From an uncultured Eubacteriales bacterium (GTDB lineage Bacteria > Bacillota > Clostridia > Oscillospirales > Oscillospiraceae): a stretch of DNA of 64,000 bases. A program made the position numbers and the translations under genes. Positions 36,248-44,046 of the stretch are shown here, one piece after another. How positions within the stretch are numbered: the first letter of the stretch is position 1; every line of letters starts with the position of its first letter. A model generated the notes under the pieces. It made no database searches and had not been told where the DNA came from. It saw only the letters and a list, made by a program, of their open reading frames with translations. The stretch spans positions 18,849-82,848 of the forward strand of contig URLO01000003.1 of NCBI GenBank assembly GCA_900548625.1, written 5' to 3'.

Positions 36248-36291
36248 GTAGACTGTAATCATAGTCTACATGATTAGACATCTGTTGTCAA
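36248..36291 (-). promoter_or_regulatory. promoter and repressor operator of the BlaI/BlaR1-like pair
   Basis: TTGACA (36286-36291), 17 bp, TAGACT (36263-36268). The -10 box lies inside a perfect inverted repeat GTAGACT-8bp-AGTCTAC (36248-36269), with a further GTCTAC half site just downstream. BlaI-type boxes have the same TACA/TGTA-like dyad style, so this is the expected autoregulatory operator. Confidence 0.85.
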
Positions 36292-36314
36292 TCCCATTTC
36301 CCGAAATCCTGCGC

Positions 36315-36347
36315 AAAAAAGGAGCAGTATTTTACATACCGCTCCTT
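36315..36347 (-). terminator. terminator downstream of engB, inside the repeat zone
   Basis: Stem AAAGGAGC / GCTCCTTT followed on the minus strand by TTTTTTG. It is the last of a row of hairpins between engB and blaI-like genes. Confidence 0.8.
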
Positions 36348-36349
36348 TG

Positions 36350-36444
36350 CAGACTGTCAAAAACCTCGTAGAGTTCGCGCCCGCAGGCGCGAATACAGTG
36401 TAAATCGGTTTTGTCCGGGGGCGTGTACCTCGGACAAAACACAC
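36350..36444 (-). repeat. dispersed 3'-end repeat module, copy 1
   Basis: On the minus strand this opens with TGTGTTTTGTCCGAGG and closes with the block GCGCCTGCGGGCGCGAAC TCTACGAG, a T run, GACAG and CTG. Both blocks recur in the same order and orientation at 55844-55987, downstream of brnQ. The interior differs between the copies. A T-tailed hairpin follows each copy. Confidence 0.75.
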
Positions 36445-36580
36445 TACGCCCGGCAAGTGTGGAATTTGTGCGCAAAACGCGCACAAATTATGCGCGCAGC
36501 CGGGTGCAGCCTTTTCAAACGCGAACCCAGCCTTGCGGTTCGCGTTTGAGAGCGTGTCAAAATGACTATTTTGACACGCT
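36409..36580. repeat. array of consecutive perfect hairpins
   Basis: Four separate inverted repeats stand side by side: 36409-36439 (TTTTGTCCG / CGGACAAAA), 36463-36489 (AATTTGTGCGC / GCGCACAAATT), 36515-36549 (TCAAACGCGAACC / GGTTCGCGTTTGA) and 36551-36580 (AGCGTGTCAAAAT / ATTTTGACACGCT). With TTCGCGCC / GGCGCGAA at 36374-36393 they fill almost the whole interval between engB and the blaI-like promoter. No gene is present here. Confidence 0.85.
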
Positions 36581-36599
36581 CGACAGCCCCTTTGATGCT

Positions 36600-37187
36600 C
36601 TATTCTCCTGCCACCTTCAAAATCACGCGCAGGAGCGCCTCGCGGCCAAGGCCGCTTTCGGCTGAAAACGGGATCAGCTCGACATCCTCCGGCAGCGTCA
36701 GCGTCTGACGGATGCAGGTGAGATTTGGCTCGATCTCGCTTTTCTTCAGCTTGTCCATCTTGTTTGCAACCACGACAAAGGGCTTGCCGCAGGCTTTAAA
36801 ATAGTCTGCCATGATGACGTCGTTTGCCGTCGGCTTATGCCGCGCATCGACGATCATGACGCCAAAATCGATGGTATCCTCCGCCGCAAAGTACTTCTCC
36901 ATCAGCTTGCCCCAGCGCTCTTTCTCCGCCATCGGGACCTTGGCATAGCCGTATCCCGGCAGGTCTACCAGATAGAGCTTGTTGTCGATGCGGAAGAAAT
37001 TGATATGCGTCGTTTTTCCGGGTGCCTCGCCCACGCGGGCAAAATTCCTGCGCAGAAGCAGCTTGTTGATGACCGAGGACTTTCCGACATTGGACTTTCC
37101 GGCGAATGCGATCTGCGGCAGGCCGTCCTTCGGGCAGTCTGCGACCGCGGTGACAGAGCGGATGAACTCCGCATTGTGCAGATTCAT
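36600..37187 (-). CDS. engB: ribosome biogenesis GTP-binding protein
   Basis: 195 residues (YsxC/YihA/EngB), needed for 50S subunit maturation. G-motifs are complete: FAGKSNVGKSSVINK, DLPGYGYA, ANKMDKLKKSEI and SAESGLG. Begins 10 bp after lon, the conserved place. Last gene of the tig-clpP-clpX-lon-engB run, followed by the hairpin array. Confidence 0.96.
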   Translation of the reverse strand: MNLHNAEFIRSVTAVADCPKDGLPQIAFAGKSNVGKSSVINKLLLRRNFARVGEAPGKTTHINFFRIDNKLYLVDLPGYGYAKVPMAEKERWGKLMEKYFAAEDTIDFGVMIVDARHKPTANDVIMADYFKACGKPFVVVANKMDKLKKSEIEPNLTCIRQTLTLPEDVELIPFSAESGLGREALLRVILKVAGE

Positions 37188-37197
37188 ATGCGCCTCC

Positions 37198-39636
37198 TCA
37201 CTGCCGTATGGCGGGCTTGCGCCGCGGGCGCTTCACAGGCGGTACGGGCGTCAGAGGCGAGGCCTCCGGAGCCGCCGCTGCGGCAGGCTCTGCCTGCTCC
37301 GTGCGGCACTTTGAAAAATCAAGCGCCGCCGCGATCACGCTGTCCACATGGCGGACGGTGATGAAGTTCAGCGCATTTCTCACCGTCTGGTCGATCTCCG
37401 CCAGATCCTTCTCGTTGTCAGCAGGAATGATGACGGTCTTGATGCCGTGGCGGAGCGCCGCCATCGTCTTTTCCTTGAGTCCGCCGATGGGCAGCACACG
37501 CCCCCGGATCGAGATCTCGCCCGTCATGGCGATATCGCGCCGGACCGTTGCACCGGTCAGCGCCGAAACGATGGCTGTGCAGATCGTAATGCCCGCCGAC
37601 GGGCCATCCTTCGGGACAGCACCCTCGGGGAAGTGAACATGGATGTCCTTCGTCTTATAAAAATCGGGCGCAATGCCGAAATGCGACGTCCGCGAGCGGA
37701 TGTAGCTCATTGCCGCTTGGACGGATTCCTTCATCACATCGCCGAGATTGCCCGTCAGCTCCAGCTTGCCGGAGCCATCGACCACGTTGACCTCGACCTC
37801 CAGCGTCTCGCCGCCGACCGACGTCCACGCAAGTCCCGTCACAAGGCCGACCGGGTCGCTTGCAGGCAGCTCGTCCGGCAGGAAACGGCGCACGCCGAGA
37901 TAGCTCTCCAGATTTGCCCCCGTCACGCTCACGCGCTTCGGCGCGTCCGCAGACACGAAGCGCATCGCACATTTGCGGCAGAGCGCCGCCAGCTCACGCT
38001 CGAGATTTCGGACGCCGGACTCTCTTGTATAGCACGTGATGATCTCACGCATGGCCTCGTCCGACACGCGGACGCTGCCCTTGGCAAGGCCGTGCTTTTC
38101 CATCTGCTTCGGAAGCAGGTGGCGCTTCGCGATCTGTAATTTTTCCTCGTCCGTATACGAGCCGAGCTCGATGACCTCCATGCGGTCAAGAAGTGCGCGC
38201 GGGATGGTGTCGGTGGTGTTGGCGGTCGTTATGAACATGCACTCGTGCAGGTCAAACGGCACCTCCAGATAGTGGTCGCGGAAGGCGGAGTTCTGTTCTG
38301 CGTCGAGCACCTCCAGAAGCGCCGATGCAGGGTCGCCCTTATAGTCGCTGCCGAGCTTGTCGATCTCGTCGAGCAGAAGCAGCGCATTTTTAGACCCGGC
38401 ATGGGAAATACCCGCCATGATCCTGCCCGGCATCGCGCCGATGTACGTCTTGCGGTGACCGCGGATCTCGGCCTCGTCGTGAACGCCGCCGAGCGAGATG
38501 CGCGCCAGCTTCCGGTTGAGGGCGCGTGCAATGGAAATGGCAACGGACGTCTTACCGACACCGGGAGGCCCGACGAGGCAGAGGATCTGCCCCGGAAGCT
38601 CCGGTGCGAGCTGCCGGACAGCCAGCGTCTCCAGGATGCGCTCCTTGACCTTTTCAAGGCCAAAATGATCCGCGTCGAGAATTTTCCGCGCCTGACGCAC
38701 ATCGAGCCGTTCCTTTGTCCGTGTGTTCCACGGCAGCTCGATCACTGCGTCCAGATAATTGCGCAGCAGCGCGGCCTCCTGAGAATTGGGCGGCTGCTTT
38801 GCCATGCGGCGCACTTCCTTGAGGAGCTTTTCCTCGATCTCGTCGTCCAGATGCAGCTTTCGGATCTTCTCGCGGTATACATCCGCGTCATCGTCGTCGG
38901 CGTCCTCGCCAAGCTCCTCGCGGATGGCGCTGAGCTGCTCGCGCAGATAGTAGTCCCGCTGGCTCTTGTCAACGCTCTGCTGCACCTTCTCCGAAATTTC
39001 GTTTTCAAGGCGCAGGACCTCAAGCTCCTTCTCCATCAGCGTCGTGGCATGCTCCAGCCGCCGCACGGGATGCAGCTGCTCCAGCAGCTTCTGCTTGTCC
39101 TGATAGGAAAAGGTCGCATGCTGACCGATGATGTCCGCAATGAGGCCGGGGTCGTCCGCAGTGAGCATTTGCAGCAGCGGCTCCTGAATGTTTCTGCCGA
39201 CCAGCTCGCAGAACTGCTCAAACTGGCTGTGCGCATAGCGCACGAGCGCGTCGGTGCGGGTCGAGCTGCGCGTAACCGGCACATCCGCAAGCTCCGACAC
39301 ACGCCCAAACAGGTACGGCTCACTCTGTACCACATCGATCAGCTCCGCGCGCACGCAGCCCTCGACGAGAATACGCATATTCTCGCCTGGCATACGCAGG
39401 ATCTGCTTGATCTCGGCAATGGTGCCGATGTCATAGAGATCCCGCATCTTCGGATCGTCCGTCTGCACATCCTTCTGCGCAACGAGGAAGATCCTCTGGT
39501 TCTCACGCAGCGCTTCCTCGACAGCCAGCACAGACTTCTTGCGGCCGACATCAAAATGCGTCACCATGCCCGGAAACACGCAAAGCCCGCGCAGCGGCAG
39601 GATCGGCAGGCAGGTAACGGCTCTCTTATCATTCAT
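37198..39636 (-). CDS. lon: ATP-dependent protease Lon
   Basis: 812 residues from MNDKRAVTCLPILPLRGLCVFPG. N-terminal substrate domain, coiled coil, AAA+ domain (GPPGVGKTS, LLLDEIDKL), and protease domain with the Ser-Lys dyad (PKDGPSAGITICTAI with the catalytic serine; GGLKEKTMAALRHG with lysine). The start at 39636 follows AAAGGAGACGAAATT; the in-frame extension upstream has no ribosome site. A basic C-terminal tail (VPPVKRPRRKPAIRQ) is longer than usual. Confidence 0.97.
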   Translation of the reverse strand: MNDKRAVTCLPILPLRGLCVFPGMVTHFDVGRKKSVLAVEEALRENQRIFLVAQKDVQTDDPKMRDLYDIGTIAEIKQILRMPGENMRILVEGCVRAELIDVVQSEPYLFGRVSELADVPVTRSSTRTDALVRYAHSQFEQFCELVGRNIQEPLLQMLTADDPGLIADIIGQHATFSYQDKQKLLEQLHPVRRLEHATTLMEKELEVLRLENEISEKVQQSVDKSQRDYYLREQLSAIREELGEDADDDDADVYREKIRKLHLDDEIEEKLLKEVRRMAKQPPNSQEAALLRNYLDAVIELPWNTRTKERLDVRQARKILDADHFGLEKVKERILETLAVRQLAPELPGQILCLVGPPGVGKTSVAISIARALNRKLARISLGGVHDEAEIRGHRKTYIGAMPGRIMAGISHAGSKNALLLLDEIDKLGSDYKGDPASALLEVLDAEQNSAFRDHYLEVPFDLHECMFITTANTTDTIPRALLDRMEVIELGSYTDEEKLQIAKRHLLPKQMEKHGLAKGSVRVSDEAMREIITCYTRESGVRNLERELAALCRKCAMRFVSADAPKRVSVTGANLESYLGVRRFLPDELPASDPVGLVTGLAWTSVGGETLEVEVNVVDGSGKLELTGNLGDVMKESVQAAMSYIRSRTSHFGIAPDFYKTKDIHVHFPEGAVPKDGPSAGITICTAIVSALTGATVRRDIAMTGEISIRGRVLPIGGLKEKTMAALRHGIKTVIIPADNEKDLAEIDQTVRNALNFITVRHVDSVIAAALDFSKCRTEQAEPAAAAAPEASPLTPVPPVKRPRRKPAIRQ

Positions 39637-39665
39637 AATTTCGTCTCCTTTCCCGGAGAAATAAC

Positions 39666-39732
39666 ACAAAAAGGGAGCAAATGCTCCCCTTTTGTCAGTA
39701 ATCGCTCATCATGACCGGCATCCTGCCGGTCA
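39666..39732 (-). terminator. double hairpin between clpX and lon
   Basis: After clpX, a hairpin TGACCGGCA-TCC-TGCCGGTCA (39712-39732) is followed by AAAAGGGAGCA-type stem (39666-39695) with TTTTT on the minus strand. It should attenuate or separate lon from clpX. Confidence 0.75.
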
Positions 39733-39753
39733 GATCTGTACACCCGAAGGGGC

Positions 39754-41022
39754 TTACAGTGTTACGCCCGCGTTCTTGATGGGAGCACGCGGCTTGCTGG
39801 GGTCGCGCGTCACGACCGGCTTGGAGCCGTTTCGCACGCAGTCCTCCGTGACGAGGACGCTCTGAATGGTCGGATCGGAAGGAATGTCGAACATGATGTT
39901 CGTCATGATGTCCTCCATGATCGCGCGCAGACCGCGCGCACCGATCTGACGCTCAATGGCCTTCTCCGCGATGGCGTCGAGGGCGCCGGACTCAAAGCTG
40001 AGGCTGACCTGATCGTAGCCCAGCAGCTTATGATACTGCTTGCAGAGGGCGTTTTTCGGCTCCGTCAGGATCTTGACGAGATCCTCCTTGCGGAGGCTGT
40101 CAAGCGATGTAATGACGGGCAGACGGCCGACCAGCTCGGGAATGATGCCGAATTTCAGCAGATCATGCGGCTGAACGAGCTGGAAGAGCTTGCCCACGTC
40201 GCGGTTTCTCTTACTTTCGACCGGCGCGTCAAAGCCGATGGTCGACTTGTCGGTGCGCTGCTCGATGATCTTGTCCAGTCCGTCAAACGCGCCGCCGCAG
40301 ATGAACAGAATGTTCGTTGTGTCGATCTGGATGAATTCCTGCTGGGGGTGCTTGCGCCCGCCCTGCGGCGGAACGTTCGCGACCGTACCCTCAAGGATCT
40401 TCAGAAGCGCCTGCTGCACACCCTCGCCGGAGACATCGCGCGTGATGGATGTGTTTTCCGACTTGCGGGCGATCTTATCCATCTCGTCGATGTAAATGAT
40501 GCCGCGCTGCGCCAGCTCCACATCAAAGTCCGCCGCCTGAAGCAGGCGCAGGAGGATGTTCTCCACGTCCTCGCCGACGTAACCCGCCTCTGTCAGCGTC
40601 GTCGCATCGGCGATGGCGAACGGCACGTTCAGGATCTTCGCCAGCGTCTGCGCAAAGAGCGTCTTGCCGGAGCCCGTCGGGCCGATCAGCAGGATGTTGC
40701 TCTTCTGAAGCTCGATATCCGTGTCGTTTTCAAAGTAGATGCGCTTGTAGTGGTTGTAGACCGCCACGGACAGCGCGACCTTCGCCGCGTCCTGACCGAT
40801 GATGTAGCGGTCCATATAGCTTTTGATCTCCTGAGGCGTCGGGAGCGTATCGGGCAGTTCGAGCTGAGAGGTCTTGCTGCCCGGATGCATCTCGTCGGCA
40901 AGAATGCTGGCGCAAAGATCCACGCACTCATTGCAGATATAAACGTTGGGGCCGGCAATGATCCGGTTGACCTGCTCCTGCCGCTTTCCGCAGAAGGAGC
41001 AGCGCACGCTGTCTCTTGCCAA
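39754..41022 (-). CDS. clpX: ATP-dependent Clp protease ATP-binding subunit ClpX
   Basis: AAA+ unfoldase of ClpXP. 422 residues from a TTG start (TTG GCA AGA GAC) giving MARDSVRCSFCGKRQ. Zinc ligands C8, C11, C30, C33; Walker A GPTGSGKT (114-121); Walker B IYIDEMDKIAR; arginine finger and sensor regions normal. The SD sequence GGAGGAGG lies between 41022 and a second in-frame TTG at 41040, so 41022 is preferred. It follows clpP by 30 bp. Confidence 0.96.
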   Translation of the reverse strand: MARDSVRCSFCGKRQEQVNRIIAGPNVYICNECVDLCASILADEMHPGSKTSQLELPDTLPTPQEIKSYMDRYIIGQDAAKVALSVAVYNHYKRIYFENDTDIELQKSNILLIGPTGSGKTLFAQTLAKILNVPFAIADATTLTEAGYVGEDVENILLRLLQAADFDVELAQRGIIYIDEMDKIARKSENTSITRDVSGEGVQQALLKILEGTVANVPPQGGRKHPQQEFIQIDTTNILFICGGAFDGLDKIIEQRTDKSTIGFDAPVESKRNRDVGKLFQLVQPHDLLKFGIIPELVGRLPVITSLDSLRKEDLVKILTEPKNALCKQYHKLLGYDQVSLSFESGALDAIAEKAIERQIGARGLRAIMEDIMTNIMFDIPSDPTIQSVLVTEDCVRNGSKPVVTRDPSKPRAPIKNAGVTL

Positions 41023-41052
41023 TATGCCTCCTCCTTTCAAAATGAGGAATGA

Positions 41053-41634
41053 TTATCTGTTGTAGATGACCTTGTCGACAAGGCCGTACTCCCGGGCTTC
41101 CTCTGCGCTCATGAAGTTGTCACGCTCGGTGTCGTGGCAGATGGTCTCAAGAGCCTTTCCGGTGTTGGCGGCGAGGATCTCGTTGAGGTGCTTCTTGATG
41201 CGCAGCATCCGCTCGACATGGATCTGCATGTCGGTGGTCTGACCCTGCGTGCCGCCGAGCGGCTGGTGGATCATGATCTCGGCATTGGGAAGCGCGATGC
41301 GCTTGCCCTTTGCGCCGGAGGACAGCAGGAACGCGCCCATTGACGCGGCCATGCCGATGCAGATGGTGGAAACGTCGCACTTGATGTACTGCATGGTGTC
41401 ATAGATGGCCATGCCGTCGGTGACGCTGCCGCCGGGGCTGTTGATGTAGAACTGGATGTCCTTATCCGGGTCCTGCGCCTCGAGATAAAGCATCTGGGCG
41501 ACAATGAGGCTGGCGGAGTTTGCATCCACCTCACCGGACAAAAAGACGATACGGTCGTTGAGCAGGCGCGAAAAAATGTCATACGAGCGCTCTCCGCGGC
41601 TGGTCTGCTCGACTACATACGGAACTAGATTCAT
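41053..41634 (-). CDS. clpP: ATP-dependent Clp protease proteolytic subunit
   Basis: 193 residues from MNLVPYVVEQTSRGERSYD. The catalytic triad is S98 (GMAASMGAF), H123 (MIHQPLGG) and D172 (TERDNF), aligned with the usual positions. The start at 41634 follows GAAAGGAGATCTTACT. Second gene after tig; clpX follows. Confidence 0.98.
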   Translation of the reverse strand: MNLVPYVVEQTSRGERSYDIFSRLLNDRIVFLSGEVDANSASLIVAQMLYLEAQDPDKDIQFYINSPGGSVTDGMAIYDTMQYIKCDVSTICIGMAASMGAFLLSSGAKGKRIALPNAEIMIHQPLGGTQGQTTDMQIHVERMLRIKKHLNEILAANTGKALETICHDTERDNFMSAEEAREYGLVDKVIYNR

Positions 41635-41685
41635 AGTAAGATCTCCTTTCATCGGTTGAGACATTCTAACCATCCAGGAGGGGAA

Positions 41686-43062
41686 TTATTCCTTGCCTTC
41701 CTCTTCTGCTGCGGCCGGAGCTTCTTCCGCTTCCTCGGCGTCTTCCTTCTTGGAAGCCTTCTTGGCAGTCTTCTTCGCGGTCTTCTTCTCCTCGACCGGG
41801 ACGGCGCTGTCCACGATCAGCTTGACGGCCTTTTTGCCTGCGAGGTCAGCCTTGAGAGCCTCCATATCGACGGCTTCCTTGACCTTCTCAAGCTCCATGC
41901 CGTACTGCTCGGCCAGCTTCTTGAGCTCTTCCTCGACTTCCTCCTCGGAGACCTCAATATTCTCCTGATGGACGATCTCGCTGAGCAGGATGTTGGAGCG
42001 AACGGTCTGCTCCGCCATCGGACGCATCGCAGCGCGCATACCGTTGAGGTCGCCGCCCATCATCTTGGCGTAGTCCTCGAGCTTCATGCCCTGTGCCTGA
42101 AGCTGATAGCCGAACTGCTCAAGATGCTTGTCCAGCTGCTCGTCGATCATGCAGGCGGGGATGTCACAGGTCATGTTCTTGCCGGCAAGCTCCACAGCCG
42201 CGTTCTCGAATGCGCGGTCGGCGTTCTCCTGAAGGGTACTGAGCTTCTTGGCCTTGATGTCCTTCCTGAGGGCAGCGAGGGTATCGAATTCGGAGACGTC
42301 CTTTGCAAACTCATCGTCCAGCTCCGGGAGAATGGTCTGCTTGACCTCGTGGATCTTGCACTTGAAGGTGGCGTCCTTACCGGCAAGCTCTGGCGCATAG
42401 TTTTCGGGGAACGTGACGTTCACATCGCGCTCCTCACCGGCAGCCGCGCCGACGAGTGCTTCTTCAAAGCCGGGGATGAAGGACTTGGAGCCGAGCTTCA
42501 GGGTGTAGCCCTCCGCCTTGCCGCCTTCAAACGCCTTGCCGTCTACGAAGCCCTCAAAGTCGAGCACGACGCTGTCGCCTTCCTGTGCGGCGCGCTCAAC
42601 GGTCTCGATGCGTGCGTTGCGCTCTGCCATGCGGTCGATCTCGGCGTCGACCTCCGCCTTGGAGACGGAGACAGCTTCCTTCGGGACCTCGATGCCCTTG
42701 TACTCGCCGAGGGTGACCTCGGGATAGAGCTCGGTCACAACGGTCAGAACGACGTTGCCGTTCTCATCGGTGTCCATGTCCGCAACGGACGGCGTGCCGA
42801 CTGCCTTGAGCTTCTGCTCAACGACGGCCTTGACGTAGATCTCCGGGAAAATTTCGTTCACAGCGTCTTCATAGAAAACGGTAGCGCCGTACATGGCCTC
42901 GACCATCTTACGGGGGGCCTTGCCCTTACGGAAGCCGGGGATCATGATATTCTTCTTGCACTTGGCATACGCCTTGGTCAGCGCCGCCTCAAATTCCGGC
43001 TTTTCGATCTCGACAACGATCTTTGCGCTGCCCTTTTCATTTTCTACGCTTTTTACGTTCAT
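41686..43062 (-). CDS. tig: trigger factor
   Basis: Ribosome-associated chaperone and peptidyl-prolyl isomerase. 458 residues from MNVKSVENEKGSAKIVV. N-terminal ribosome-binding signature IPGFRKGKAPRKMVEAMYG, central FKBP domain (EGDSVVLDFEGFVDGKAF), C-terminal arms, then an acidic/Lys-rich tail (EEKKTAKKTAKKASKKEDAE). The start at 43062 follows AGGAGGAAAAATCAC. First gene of the quality-control operon. Confidence 0.97.
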   Translation of the reverse strand: MNVKSVENEKGSAKIVVEIEKPEFEAALTKAYAKCKKNIMIPGFRKGKAPRKMVEAMYGATVFYEDAVNEIFPEIYVKAVVEQKLKAVGTPSVADMDTDENGNVVLTVVTELYPEVTLGEYKGIEVPKEAVSVSKAEVDAEIDRMAERNARIETVERAAQEGDSVVLDFEGFVDGKAFEGGKAEGYTLKLGSKSFIPGFEEALVGAAAGEERDVNVTFPENYAPELAGKDATFKCKIHEVKQTILPELDDEFAKDVSEFDTLAALRKDIKAKKLSTLQENADRAFENAAVELAGKNMTCDIPACMIDEQLDKHLEQFGYQLQAQGMKLEDYAKMMGGDLNGMRAAMRPMAEQTVRSNILLSEIVHQENIEVSEEEVEEELKKLAEQYGMELEKVKEAVDMEALKADLAGKKAVKLIVDSAVPVEEKKTAKKTAKKASKKEDAEEAEEAPAAAEEEGKE

Positions 43063-43128
43063 GTGATTTTTCCTCCTATGTGGTGCGGCCGCACCGCAGC
43101 CGTAGTTCACCAATTTTGAATCCGTAAT

Positions 43129-43157
43129 ATTCTATCAGACTTTTTGCAAGATTTCCA
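43129..43157 (-). promoter_or_regulatory. candidate promoter of the tig operon
   Basis: TGGAAA (43152-43157), 17 bp, TAGAAT (43129-43134). A 14-bp palindrome GGTGCGGCCGCACC (43082-43095) lies in the leader between it and the tig ribosome site. No CtsR- or HrcA-type operator was recognised. Confidence 0.45.
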
Positions 43158-43199
43158 CATATATTTTTTAATTTTCGGGAAACTTTTTGCCGCATGCGT

Positions 43200-43889
43200 T
43201 CAATCCATGACTTTTTCCGGTTTAAAGTTAACATAATCCGCAGAAACGCATCGGAAATCGATCTCGCCGCAGCGTCCCAGAAACGCAAGCCGCAGGCTTT
43301 CCGCATGAAGGTGCCCGTAATAACACGCGCGGACGCCGTAGCGCTGCAAAAGCGTCAGGATCTCCGGGCACTCATATCCATGGTATTTCGGCGGATAGTG
43401 CAGAAAACAGAGCTTTTCATGCTCACCCGCTGCCTTCAGGGACGTCTCCAGCCGCCCAAGCTCCCGCCGGAACACCTTCTCATCGTGCGTCCCCTGCTTG
43501 TCCTCCTCATAGAACCATCCGCGCGTTCCGCACAGCGCCGTCTCGCTGTAGAAAAAGCAGTTGTTGTTGAGCACATGCATGTCTGCAAAGCCGCGCTCGG
43601 CGCAGAAGCGGTTGAATTTCGCCGCCGTGCTCCACCAGTAGTCATGATTTCCCTTCAGGATGATCTTCCGGCCGGGAATGGCTGCCATGAAGGAAAAATC
43701 CGCTTCCGCCTGCTCCAGCTCCAGCGCCCACGACACATCGCCGAGCAGCACCGTCGTATCCTCCGGCCCGATGACCGACAGTCCCTCGCGGAGCTTTTCG
43801 ACATATCCGACCCAGCGTCCGCCGAATACGTCCATCGGCTTGTTGCCGCCAAGCGACAGATGCAGATCTCCGATCGCCCACAGCGCCAT
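43200..43889 (-). CDS. calcineurin-like metallophosphoesterase
   Basis: 229 residues with the two-metal motifs GDLHL (D-x-H), GDVSW (GD), GNHDYWW (GNHD) and CFLHYPP plus CYYGHLHAES. The fold is a phosphoesterase of the YaeI/UPF0046-like kind; the substrate is unknown. It is the last of the lepB-rbgA-rnhB-yraN-dipeptidase run, 157 bp after the dipeptidase gene, and convergent with nothing: tig starts its own unit downstream. Confidence 0.85.
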   Translation of the reverse strand: MALWAIGDLHLSLGGNKPMDVFGGRWVGYVEKLREGLSVIGPEDTTVLLGDVSWALELEQAEADFSFMAAIPGRKIILKGNHDYWWSTAAKFNRFCAERGFADMHVLNNNCFFYSETALCGTRGWFYEEDKQGTHDEKVFRRELGRLETSLKAAGEHEKLCFLHYPPKYHGYECPEILTLLQRYGVRACYYGHLHAESLRLAFLGRCGEIDFRCVSADYVNFKPEKVMD

Positions 43890-44046
43890 TACAAAAGCTC
43901 CCTGACAGCCTGCTCCATCGGGCTCCTATTCGCAGAACGCGCAGTGCAGAGGTTCTCTGCAAGGCGCGCTTCCGGCAGCGCGGACGCGGGCGCGCCTTTT
44001 TTTCCGGAGCTGCGGAGCGTTCTGAACGCACTGTTCTTTCCGGTAC

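Noticed and set aside
36301..36599. CRISPR array
   Set aside because: The hairpins differ in sequence and spacing; there are no repeated identical units and no cas genes.
39637..43200. CtsR or HrcA (CIRCE) control of clpP, clpX or lon
   Set aside because: No GGTCAAA tandem or CIRCE-like inverted repeat was found upstream of tig, clpP, clpX or lon.
43962..44011. GC-rich hairpin followed by a T run on the plus strand
   Set aside because: It looks like an intrinsic terminator, but no plus-strand gene precedes it; probably chance in a GC-rich spacer between the dipeptidase and phosphoesterase genes.
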